From: an uncultured Archangium sp.
GTDB taxonomy: Bacteria; Myxococcota; Myxococcia; Myxococcales; Myxococcaceae
Reading direction: 5' to 3'
Assembly: GCA_937875615.1 (NCBI GenBank)
Contig: CALNBU010000331.1
Coordinates: 1-6,504 of the forward strand
DNA: 6,504 bases
Shown here: in pieces, positions 1-5,264 of the stretch
Numbering within the stretch: the stretch's first letter is position 1
Layout: every line of letters starts with the position of its first letter
Made by a program: the position numbers and the translations under genes
The notes under the pieces: model-generated
Databases searched by the model: none
Seen by the model: the letters and a program-made list of their open reading frames with translations, nothing else
Told to the model about the DNA's origin: nothing

Positions 1-101
1 TGGGGGTGGCGCAGATGCGGCCCATGGCGATGACCCTGGCCGACGACCAGGCGGCGAAGAACGTGGTGGCCTATGTGGGCACCCTGGAGAAGCAGCAATG
101 A
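1..101 (+). CDS. C-terminal end of a class I c-type cytochrome (5' end outside window)
   Basis: The frame is open from the window edge (first full codon at 3) to TGA at 99-101 and gives about 32 residues. The segment reads MRPMAMTLADDQAAKNVVAY, then VGTLEKQQ. This matches the end of small mono-haem cytochromes c: a Met-x-Pro-Met stretch that supplies the distal haem-iron Met ligand, followed by the last amphipathic helix ending in a 'dvvaYvgtL' pattern. The CxxCH haem-attachment site would lie upstream and is not visible. The stop overlaps the start of the next small ORF by 4 nt, so the gene belongs to the same operon as the oxidase. Because the CoxB here has no fused cytochrome c domain, I infer that this protein carries electrons to CuA. 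It could instead be an ACIII-type ActE or another periplasmic or lipid-anchored cytochrome; the visible fragment cannot decide. Confidence 0.7.
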   Translation, partial: GVAQMRPMAMTLADDQAAKNVVAYVGTLEKQQ

Positions 102-208
102 GTGACTCCACGAATCCAGACCAGCTGTCGACGACCATCTTCGTGCTCACCACCGCAGGCGCGGTGGCGTACGCGGCCGTGGTGTTCTTCTTCGTGTTGT
201 GGAGCTGA
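98..208 (+). CDS. 36-aa single-span membrane protein, putative small oxidase subunit
   Basis: A 36-residue ORF starts at ATG 98 (ATGA overlap with the upstream cytochrome stop) and ends at TGA 206-208. A GGAG at 86-89 lies 8 nt before the start, a good ribosome-binding site. The protein has a short polar N-terminus (MSDSTNPDQLSTT) and then one hydrophobic segment (about residues 14-35, IFVLTTAGAVAYAAVVFFFV) ending in LWS. I recognise no catalytic motif. It lies between a cytochrome c and coxB, with only 3 nt to coxB, and its codon use is like that of its neighbours, so it is very likely translated. Small one-helix proteins are common accessory subunits of haem-copper oxidases and ACIII; a structural or assembly role here is inference. 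It is short enough for automated annotation to miss. Confidence 0.6.
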   Translation: MSDSTNPDQLSTTIFVLTTAGAVAYAAVVFFFVLWS

Positions 209-211
209 GCG

Positions 212-925
212 ATGATTGACCAGTACGTCCCCAACGCGTCGTCCTTCGCCGGGCAGATTGATGAGCTCATCCTGCTCATCACCGCCATCGTCGGTTTCTG
301 GTGGCTGCTCGCCGAAGGCGTCTTCTTCTGGCTCATCATCAAGTTCAACGCCCAGGAGGGCGTGAAGGCCCAGTACGTCTCCGGCGAGAACGCCAAGGAG
401 AAGCGCTGGGTGTCGATGCCGCACTACGCGACGCTGGTGTTCGACGTCATCATCATGATCTTCGCGGTGAAGGCCTGGCAGGAAGTGAAGCAGACCATGC
501 CGCAGGCCGACTCCACGGTGCGCGTCATCGCGCAGCAGTGGGCGTGGACCTTCGTGCACCCCGGCCCCGACAACCTGCTCGACACGCCCGACGACATCCG
601 CCTGGTGGACGAGCTGCACGTCGAGAAGGGCAAGACCTACCACTTCGAGCTGCAGAGCCGCGACGTGCTCCACAGCTTCTCGGTGCCGGTGTTCCGCCTC
701 AAGCAGGACATCGTTCCCGGGCGCACCATCCGCGGTTGGTTCAAGCCGACTATGACCGGCGGCTTCGACATCCAGTGCACCGAGATCTGCGGCATCGGCC
801 ATGGCTTCATGCCGGCGCGCATCCTGGTCCACACGCCCGAAGAATTTCAGAACTGGCAGCAAGCGAAGTCGCCGGCCCAGGCCGCGCTGCCGACGCCCGC
901 TGAGCAGATGGGAGGCATGAAATGA
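212..925 (+). CDS. coxB: Cytochrome c oxidase subunit II (CuA subunit)
   Basis: This 237-aa subunit accepts electrons from cytochrome c at the periplasmic binuclear CuA centre and passes them to haem a in CoxA. Two N-terminal membrane helices (about residues 17-45 and 72-92) are followed by the cupredoxin domain. All CuA ligands are present: His154 (DVLHSFSVP), then C189-T-E191-I-C193-G-I-G-H197-G-F-M200. The aromatic electron-entry patch is QQWAW at 108-112. An acidic Pro/Gly-rich insert (residues 116-128, HPGPDNLLDTPDD) follows it. There is no CxxCH, so this is not a fused caa3 subunit II. The Glu that opens the K-channel in Paracoccus subunit II (E78) has no obvious counterpart at the start of helix 2 (SMPHYATL). 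GGAG at 201-204 lies 7 nt before ATG 212. The stop overlaps the coxA start by 4 nt (ATGA). Confidence 0.96.
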   Translation: MIDQYVPNASSFAGQIDELILLITAIVGFWWLLAEGVFFWLIIKFNAQEGVKAQYVSGENAKEKRWVSMPHYATLVFDVIIMIFAVKAWQEVKQTMPQADSTVRVIAQQWAWTFVHPGPDNLLDTPDDIRLVDELHVEKGKTYHFELQSRDVLHSFSVPVFRLKQDIVPGRTIRGWFKPTMTGGFDIQCTEICGIGHGFMPARILVHTPEEFQNWQQAKSPAQAALPTPAEQMGGMK

Positions 926-2643
926 GCACCGCCACCGCCGAGCATGGGCACGAGGGGCAGGGGCACGACGCCCACGGTCACCACGAGCCGCAGAACTTCT
1001 TCCTCAAGTACTTCTGGTCGACGGACCACAAGATCATCGGCATGCAGTACCTGTTCACCGGACTGGCCATGGCCGTCGTGGGCGGGTTCGCGGTGTACGC
1101 GTTCCGCATGCAGCTCGCCTTCCCGGGCATGTCGGTGCCGGGGTGGGGCCGCGTGACGGCGACCGACTACAACGCGCTGGTCACCACGCACGGCTCGGTG
1201 ATGATCTTCTGGGTGGCCATGCCGGTGCTCATCGCCGCGCTGGGGAACTACCTCATCCCGCTGATGATCGGCTGTGACGACATGGTGTTCCCGCGGTTGA
1301 ACCGCTTGAGCTACCAGCTGTTCCTGCTGTCCATCGTGGTGCTGTTCATGTCGTTCTACGCGCAGGGCGGCGGCTTCGGCGGCGCCTGGACCAGCTACCC
1401 GCCGCTCGCGGCGAAGGCTGAGTACAACCTGACACCCGCCGGCGCCCCGCTGTGGCTGCTGGCGGTGGCCCTGGAGTTCGCGGCGTTCCTGTTGGGCGGC
1501 ATCAACTTCGTCACCACGGTGATGAACAGCCGCGCGCCGGGCATGAAGATGTTCGACATCCCCATGGTGATCTGGATGATCATCATCGCCTCCATCATGT
1601 TCATGGCCTCGGTGGGCCCGCTGGTGGCCGGCGCGGTGATGCTGTTCTTCGACCAGACCCTGGGGACCGGCTTCTTCGACCCCAACCAGGGCGGCGACCC
1701 GGTGCTCTGGCAGCACCTCTTCTGGTTCTTCGGTCACCCCGAGGTGTACGTGGTGCTGCTCCCGGCCATGGGCATCGTGGCGGAGGTCGTCACCACCTTC
1801 GCCCGCAAGAAGCTCTTCGCCTACAAGACGGTGCTCTACACTGCGGTGGGTACGGGCGTGCTCGGCTTCTTCGTGTGGGCGCACCACCAGTTCATCGCCG
1901 GCATCGACCCGCGCATGGCGAACATCTTCTCGGTCACCACGCTGCTCATCTCGATTCCGGTGGCCGAGATGTGCTTCGTCTACATCGCCACGCTGTACGG
2001 AGGCTCCATCCGCCTGACCACGCCCATGCTGTGGGCGTTGGCCTTCATCGGCGAGTTCCTCATCGGCGGCGTGACGGGCATCTTCCTGGGCGCGTCGGGT
2101 GCCGACATCTACTTCCACGACACCTACTTCGTCATCGCGCACTTCCACTACACGTTCTTCCCCATCGCCTTCATCGCGGTGTTCGCGGCGATGACCTACT
2201 GGTTCCCCAAGATGTTCGGGCGGTACATGAACGAGGCTTGGGGCAAGGTGCACTTCTGGGGGACCATCATCCCCTTCAACTTCATCTTCATCCCGCTCTT
2301 CCTGTTGGGCGCGCGCGGTGACCACCGCCGCATCTACGACTACACGCACTTCCCCGACCTGATGAAGCCGGGCATGCAGGACCTGCGCATCCTCGCCACC
2401 CTGGCGCTGGTGACGCTGCTCGCGTTCCAGTTGGTCTTCGTGGTGAACTTCTTCCTCAGCATGTTCAGGGGCAAGAAGGCCGAGGCCAACCCCTGGAAGG
2501 CGAACACCCTGGAGTGGGTGGCACCGTCGCCCCCGCCGCACGGCAACTTCCCCGAGGGTCTGCCCAACGTGTACCGCGGGCCCTACGAGTTCAGTCACCC
2601 CGACCGCCAGGAAGACTACTGGCCCCAGAACGTAGCGAGCTGA
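922..2643 (+). CDS. coxA: Cytochrome c oxidase subunit I, A1-type haem-copper oxidase
   Basis: This 573-aa, 12-helix catalytic subunit reduces O2 to water at haem a3/CuB and couples this to proton transfer. It aligns from memory with Paracoccus CoxA at a constant offset of 4. Low-spin haem a ligands are His90 and His409, the haem a3 ligand is His407, and the CuB ligands are His272, His321 and His322. Tyr276 is the cross-linking Tyr of GHPEVY. Glu274 in that motif marks type A1. The D-channel is intact (Asn109, Asp120, Asn127), as is the Arg469-Arg470 pair near the haem propionates. The K-channel is not canonical: Ala287, Val347 and Met350 replace Ser291, Thr351 and Lys354, with Glu288 and Glu349 beside them. 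The N-terminus (residues 8-21) carries six His. The start is ATG 922, with GGGAGG at 910-915 placed 6 nt upstream. Confidence 0.98.
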   Translation: MSTATAEHGHEGQGHDAHGHHEPQNFFLKYFWSTDHKIIGMQYLFTGLAMAVVGGFAVYAFRMQLAFPGMSVPGWGRVTATDYNALVTTHGSVMIFWVAMPVLIAALGNYLIPLMIGCDDMVFPRLNRLSYQLFLLSIVVLFMSFYAQGGGFGGAWTSYPPLAAKAEYNLTPAGAPLWLLAVALEFAAFLLGGINFVTTVMNSRAPGMKMFDIPMVIWMIIIASIMFMASVGPLVAGAVMLFFDQTLGTGFFDPNQGGDPVLWQHLFWFFGHPEVYVVLLPAMGIVAEVVTTFARKKLFAYKTVLYTAVGTGVLGFFVWAHHQFIAGIDPRMANIFSVTTLLISIPVAEMCFVYIATLYGGSIRLTTPMLWALAFIGEFLIGGVTGIFLGASGADIYFHDTYFVIAHFHYTFFPIAFIAVFAAMTYWFPKMFGRYMNEAWGKVHFWGTIIPFNFIFIPLFLLGARGDHRRIYDYTHFPDLMKPGMQDLRILATLALVTLLAFQLVFVVNFFLSMFRGKKAEANPWKANTLEWVAPSPPPHGNFPEGLPNVYRGPYEFSHPDRQEDYWPQNVAS

Positions 2644-2646
2644 ATC

Positions 2647-3225
2647 ATGAGCATGGCCAGACCCATCGCGACCACGCGCAGCGCCACGGGCATCTCCACC
2701 GGCAAACTCGCCGTGTGGTGGCTCATCGCCTCGGAAATCGTCATCTTCGGCGGTGTGCTGGGCAGCTACGTCATGCACCGGCTCGGGCACCCCGAGTGGG
2801 CGGACCAGGCGGCGAACACCAACACCTGGGCCGGCGCCTTCAACACCCTGGTGCTGCTCACCTCGTCGTTGGCGGCGGTGCTGGCGCACAACGCGGCGGA
2901 GATGAAAGACGGGAAGAAGGCCGCGAAGTTCCTGTGGCTCACCATTCTCGGCGCGCTCGTCTTCCTGGTGGTGAAGAGCTGGGAGTGGAGCACGGAGATC
3001 CACCACGGCTTCACCATCACCTCGCACACCTTCTGGTCGTTCTATTACACGGCCGCCGGCATCCACGGTCTGCACGTCATCATCGGCGCCATCATCATGG
3101 CGGTGATCGCGGTCGACGCGGCGAAGGGCAAGGACCTGCAGCGGGTGGAGGCCGTGGGCCTCTACTGGCACTTCGTCGACATCGTGTGGATCTTCCTCTT
3201 CCCGCTGCTCTACATCGCCAAGTGA
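2647..3225 (+). CDS. coxC: Cytochrome c oxidase subunit III
   Basis: A 192-aa, five-helix subunit III of the short bacterial type (helices about 22-43, 62-81, 95-113, 128-155 and 171-190). Family signatures are visible: SEIVIFGG with the conserved membrane Glu30, SWEW (111-114), SHTFWSFYYTAAGIHGLHV (126-143) and the closing WHFVDIVWIFLFP (174-186). Subunit III carries no redox centre; in characterised oxidases it stabilises subunit I and supports proton uptake into the D-channel. The gene starts 3 nt after coxA. ATG 2647 and ATG 2653 are both possible starts (MSMARP or MARP); neither has a strong ribosome-binding site, which suggests translational coupling to coxA. Confidence 0.95.
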   Translation: MSMARPIATTRSATGISTGKLAVWWLIASEIVIFGGVLGSYVMHRLGHPEWADQAANTNTWAGAFNTLVLLTSSLAAVLAHNAAEMKDGKKAAKFLWLTILGALVFLVVKSWEWSTEIHHGFTITSHTFWSFYYTAAGIHGLHVIIGAIIMAVIAVDAAKGKDLQRVEAVGLYWHFVDIVWIFLFPLLYIAK

Positions 3226-3241
3226 CCTGAGGACTTCGAAC

Positions 3242-3673
3242 ATGTCAGACGCGACGACTGCTCCCGATTCCGGTCACGGTGACTCCGGTCACCACGAGGA
3301 CCACAGCAAGCACTACATCAAGATCTGGGGCATCCTCCTGGTGCTCCTGGTGGCGTCCATCATCGGTCCGGAGCTGGGCCACCCGACGGTGACGTTGATC
3401 ACCGCCTTCGGCATCGCCTTCGTGAAGGCGTACCTGGTCATCAAGCACTTCATGCACCTCACCGTCGAGAAGCGCTACATCGGCTTCCTGATGCTGACCA
3501 TGCTCGCCTTCATGCTGGTCTTCGTGGCGGGCGTGGCGCCCGACGTGATGAAGCACGAGGGGCAGCGTTGGACCAACGACGCCGCGAAGGCCGCGGTCGA
3601 GAAGGGGCTCAAGGCCCACCCGCCTCACCACGCTGGCGAGCCGGCCGACCAGAAGGCGCACGAGCAGCACTGA
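3242..3673 (+). CDS. coxD: Cytochrome c oxidase subunit IV (small prokaryotic type)
   Basis: A 143-aa protein with three membrane segments (about 27-42, 49-67 and 79-98). It carries the characteristic prokaryotic subunit IV block AFVKAYLVIKHFMHLTVEKR (59-78), in which the F-MHL-EKR pattern is highly recognisable. It is an accessory subunit of the aa3 oxidase with no redox cofactor. It is longer than the usual ~100-aa relatives because of polar tails. The N-terminal tail holds five His within residues 12-24 (GHGDSGHHEDHSKH), and the C-terminal tail (residues 126-143) holds five more. ATG 3242 has TGAGGA at 3228-3233, 8 nt upstream, so the start is well supported. The 16-nt gap after coxC keeps it in the operon. 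Its His-rich start resembles that of CoxA, which may mean a shared metal-handling role (inference). Confidence 0.88.
   Translation: MSDATTAPDSGHGDSGHHEDHSKHYIKIWGILLVLLVASIIGPELGHPTVTLITAFGIAFVKAYLVIKHFMHLTVEKRYIGFLMLTMLAFMLVFVAGVAPDVMKHEGQRWTNDAAKAAVEKGLKAHPPHHAGEPADQKAHEQH
3278..3293 (+). other. Small perfect hairpin with UNCG-type tetraloop inside the start of coxD
   Basis: GGTGAC (3278-3283) and GTCACC (3288-3293) are perfect complements around a TCCG loop. In RNA this is a six-pair stem closed by C-G on a UCCG tetraloop, the unusually stable cUNCGg class. It starts 36 nt after the coxD start codon. The repeated Gly-His and Ser-Gly codons of the His-rich tail could produce it by chance, so a function is not established. 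Confidence 0.35.
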
Positions 3674-3674
3674 G

Positions 3675-4259
3675 ATGGAGGCGGTGGTGACCAACCCGGT
3701 GCCGGAGCGCCGCAAGCCGGTGGTGCCGAGCGCGGTGCTGGGCACCCTCATCTTCGTCATCGCGGAGGTGATGTTCTTCGCGGGCCTCATCTCCGCGCAC
3801 ACCATCTCCAGGGCAGGTTCGCTCCCCGGGTTGTGGCCGATGCCCGGCCAGCCGACGTTGCCGGCGGAGGCCACCGCGCTCAACACCGTGCTGCTGCTGC
3901 TCTCGGGCGCGGTGCTCTTCTTCGGCTACCGACTGTGGAAGAAGCAGTCTCCGGTGGCGCACTGGGTGACGTTGGCGGCCTGGGGCCTGGGCGCTGCCTT
4001 CGTGGCCCTGCAGGGCGTGGAGTGGGTGGCGCTGCTCTCTCAGGGGCTCACGCTGCGCAGCTCGCCGCTGGGCAGCTTCTTCTACCTCATCGTCGGCGGT
4101 CACGCGGTGCACGCCCTCGCGGCGCTGGTGGCCATGTTCTGGGCCTGGATGCAGATGGCGCGCGGGCAGCTCACCAGCGGTTTCTTCTTCGGCGTCCAGA
4201 CCTTCTGGTACTTCGTGGTGTTGATGTGGCCGGTCATCTACGCGCGGGTGTACTTCTGA
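3675..4259 (+). CDS. Second, divergent haem-copper oxidase subunit III-like protein
   Basis: A 194-aa, five-helix protein of the subunit III superfamily (helices about 18-41, 67-86, 97-117, 131-158 and 171-193). It shares the family's landmarks with the coxC product: a helix-1 Glu in AEVMFFAGL (Glu31), QGVEW (113-117), GSFFYLIVGGHAVHALAALV (133-152) and a final aromatic helix. The last helix reads FWYFVVLMWPVIY (177-189) where the classical subunit has WHFVDIVWIFLFP, so the conserved His and Asp are lost. It probably forms part of the same oxidase, either as an extra subunit III-like component or in place of missing helices. The gap to coxD is 1 nt. The start could be ATG 3675 (weak site) or GTG 3687. 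Confidence 0.85.
   Translation: MEAVVTNPVPERRKPVVPSAVLGTLIFVIAEVMFFAGLISAHTISRAGSLPGLWPMPGQPTLPAEATALNTVLLLLSGAVLFFGYRLWKKQSPVAHWVTLAAWGLGAAFVALQGVEWVALLSQGLTLRSSPLGSFFYLIVGGHAVHALAALVAMFWAWMQMARGQLTSGFFFGVQTFWYFVVLMWPVIYARVYF
3677..3681 (+). promoter_or_regulatory. GGAGG ribosome-binding site that may move the start of the second subunit III gene
   Basis: GGAGG lies just inside the ATG 3675 start and 5 nt before GTG 3687, an ideal spacing for the latter. ATG 3675 itself has only a weak site. If GTG 3687 is the true start, the protein begins MTNPVPERRK and loses four residues; both starts keep helix 1 complete. Confidence 0.35.
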
Positions 4260-4260
4260 A

Positions 4261-4443
4261 ATGAACCAGCTCGTCCTGCTCGCGTGCGCGGTGTGCGGCG
4301 CCGGTGAAGACCGGGCGTCGGGCGCGTTGTTGGTCATGACCATCATCATCTCGCTGTTGCCGCTGGGCATGATGGGGGGCCTCATCGGCTACTTCGTGTA
4401 CCAGTCGCGCAAGGGCGACCAGGCGGCGGAAGACGCGAAGTGA
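4261..4443 (+). CDS. 60-aa single-span membrane protein with N-terminal CxxC
   Basis: A 60-residue protein with a short N-terminus, MNQLVLLACAVCGAGEDRAS, that carries Cys9 and Cys12 in a CAVCG context. A membrane helix follows (about residues 22-48), then a positively charged, cytoplasm-like tail (SRKGDQAAEDAK). Helix polarity therefore suggests that the Cys pair faces the periplasm. I recall similar tiny 'C-x-V-C-G' membrane proteins in other oxidase loci, but I cannot name a characterised family. The position between an oxidase subunit and a Sco-like protein (1 nt after one, 4-nt overlap with the other) suggests a role in copper or thiol chemistry during CuA/CuB assembly; this is inference. 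The LLAC stretch looks like a lipobox, but the N-terminal segment is too short for a normal lipoprotein signal. Confidence 0.7.
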   Translation: MNQLVLLACAVCGAGEDRASGALLVMTIIISLLPLGMMGGLIGYFVYQSRKGDQAAEDAK

Positions 4444-5057
4444 GTCCGTCGCTGCCGGCCGCAGACGCCGAGCCGAAGGTGCCGGTCTGGAAGAACCCCT
4501 TCGTGGTGGCGTTCGTGATGGGCGCCGTGGTGCTCACGGTGCTGCCTCTCCTCCAGCGCGTGTTCCTCAAGGCCCCGCCCCCGCTGCGTCAGCTGACGTC
4601 GTGGGAGCTCGGCTCACTGGGCGGCGGCGCGGTGTCGTCGGAGGCGCTGGCCGGCCACGTGGTGCTGCTGACCTTCGAGAACGGACCGTGTGACGACGGC
4701 TGTCTCGGGCGGCAGCGCGACTTCGGCACCGCCACCCGGCACGTCGACGACCTGAAGCACCCGGTGACGCTGGTCACCCTGGCCGGGCCATCGGCGCGCG
4801 ACGGGTTGGCTCCGCTGACCGAGGCGGCGACGCCCGCGTGGCGCTTCGCGGCGGCTGACGCGCAGCTCACGGTCCAGCTGCAGGCGGCGCTCGACGCGTT
4901 CCTCCCGCCGCCCGGGGCGAATTTCGCCGCCAGTGGCGGCATCGCGCTCATCGACCAGAACAACGCCGTGCGCGGCTTCTGGAACGGCGACATCGTGGGC
5001 CGCGGAAACTCCATCAACGCAGCCCGGCTGCTGGCGAAAGAGGGCCCGACGCCCTGA
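4440..5057 (+). CDS. Membrane-anchored Sco/thioredoxin-like oxidase assembly protein
   Basis: A 205-aa protein starting at GTG 4440, which overlaps the previous stop (GTGA). No ATG occurs before residue 27, inside the hydrophobic helix. Residues 20-43 are one membrane anchor; the rest is a periplasmic domain. The core resembles Sco/SenC proteins: a strand (HVVLLTFENGP, 73-83), then C84-D-D-G-C88 with the Sco-type CxxxC spacing, and a late strand-loop (GGIALIDQNNAVRGFWNGD, 166-184) like the Sco 'LxD..G.irg' element. Sco proteins deliver copper to, or reduce, CuA. The third copper ligand, a His just before this late strand, is Ala164 here, and the usual Pro after the first Cys is Asp. The protein may therefore act as a thiol reductase rather than a copper carrier. 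It also recalls CDxxC-type Sco-like proteins beside cox genes in other proteobacteria (from memory). Confidence 0.65.
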   Translation: MSPSLPAADAEPKVPVWKNPFVVAFVMGAVVLTVLPLLQRVFLKAPPPLRQLTSWELGSLGGGAVSSEALAGHVVLLTFENGPCDDGCLGRQRDFGTATRHVDDLKHPVTLVTLAGPSARDGLAPLTEAATPAWRFAAADAQLTVQLQAALDAFLPPPGANFAASGGIALIDQNNAVRGFWNGDIVGRGNSINAARLLAKEGPTP

Positions 5058-5092
5058 GCCGCCGTCTCTACAGTCGCGCTGTTGCCCTGCAT

Positions 5093-5175
5093 CAAGCCCG
5101 CTTCTCGAACGCTGTACTTTGCGAGTCGATCGCAAAGTGTCCGGGCAAACTCATGCGCGCCTCAAGCAGGGCTTG
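5093..5175 (+). repeat. Long-range inverted repeat enclosing a second hairpin
   Basis: CAAGCCCGCTT (5093-5103) can pair with AAGCAGGGCTTG (5164-5175) over 11 base pairs with a single bulged A at 5168. The 60-nt interior contains the perfect inverted repeat at 5116-5138. The right arm can alternatively fold on itself (CAAGC 5163-5167 with GCTTG 5171-5175), so two exclusive conformations are possible. Whether this is an RNA structure or coincidence cannot be decided from one sequence. Confidence 0.4.
5116..5138 (+). repeat. Perfect 9-bp inverted repeat, possible operator or hairpin
   Basis: ACTTTGCGA (5116-5124) and TCGCAAAGT (5130-5138) are exact reverse complements around the spacer GTCGA. 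Two further G-T pairs extend it in RNA. A 23-bp dyad of this shape fits a dimeric helix-turn-helix operator as well as an RNA stem-loop. The half-site does not match FNR (TTGAT) or CRP (TGTGA). It lies 135 nt before actA and 58 nt after the Sco-like gene. Confidence 0.5.
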
Positions 5176-5177
5176 CA

Positions 5178-5207
5178 TCTCGCAGGAACGGCCGTGTTCT
5201 TGCGGGG
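5178..5207 (+). repeat. Strong hairpin 65 nt upstream of actA
   Basis: CGCAGGAAC (5181-5189) pairs with GTTCTTGCG (5196-5204) over nine pairs, one of them G-U, around the loop GGCCGT. Including G-U pairs, the stem can extend to 5178/5207. It is followed by AAATAAAAG rather than a T-run, so it is not a classical terminator on the + strand; the other strand has no T-run after it either. It may be part of a leader RNA. Confidence 0.45.
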
Positions 5208-5251
5208 AAATAAAAGTTGTGACCCCACCACTGATTCGGTACGTGCCGCAC

Positions 5252-5264
5252 CCTCTATAGAGGT
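5252..5264 (+). promoter_or_regulatory. actA ribosome-binding site within a perfect 12-bp palindrome
   Basis: CCTCTATAGAGG (5252-5263) is a perfect palindrome. Its right half provides AGAGGT (5259-5264), the only purine-rich ribosome-binding site before the actA ATG, at a spacing of 8 nt. CCTCT on the left can pair with the AGAGG core, although a loop of only TA or CTATAG would strain or shorten a hairpin. The same bases could instead be a protein-binding site or a coincidental TATAGA box. Confidence 0.45.

Noticed and set aside
847..3243. 798-codon open frame on the minus strand opposite coxA and coxC
   Set aside because: It is antisense to two unmistakable oxidase genes. The translation is a low-complexity run of H, R, E, D, G and V, as expected when strongly G/C-biased third positions remove stops from an opposite frame. 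No domain is recognisable.
3609..4385. Long minus-strand open frames opposite coxD and the second subunit III gene
   Set aside because: Same cause: high-GC shadow frames with Arg/His/Pro-rich translations and no ribosome-binding site or family pattern.
5189..5204. GG-N10-GC spacing resembling a sigma-54 -24/-12 promoter
   Set aside because: Only the invariant GG and GC match; the surrounding bases (GGCCG, CTTGCG) fit the consensus poorly, and the hairpin at 5178-5207 already accounts for this sequence.
5178..5216. Intrinsic terminator for the oxidase operon
   Set aside because: The stem is strong, but it is followed by an A-rich rather than a T-rich tract, and the minus-strand orientation has no T-run either.
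5256..5261. TATAGA as a -10 promoter box
   Set aside because: There is no acceptable -35 hexamer 16-18 nt upstream, and transcription would begin inside or after the ribosome-binding site.
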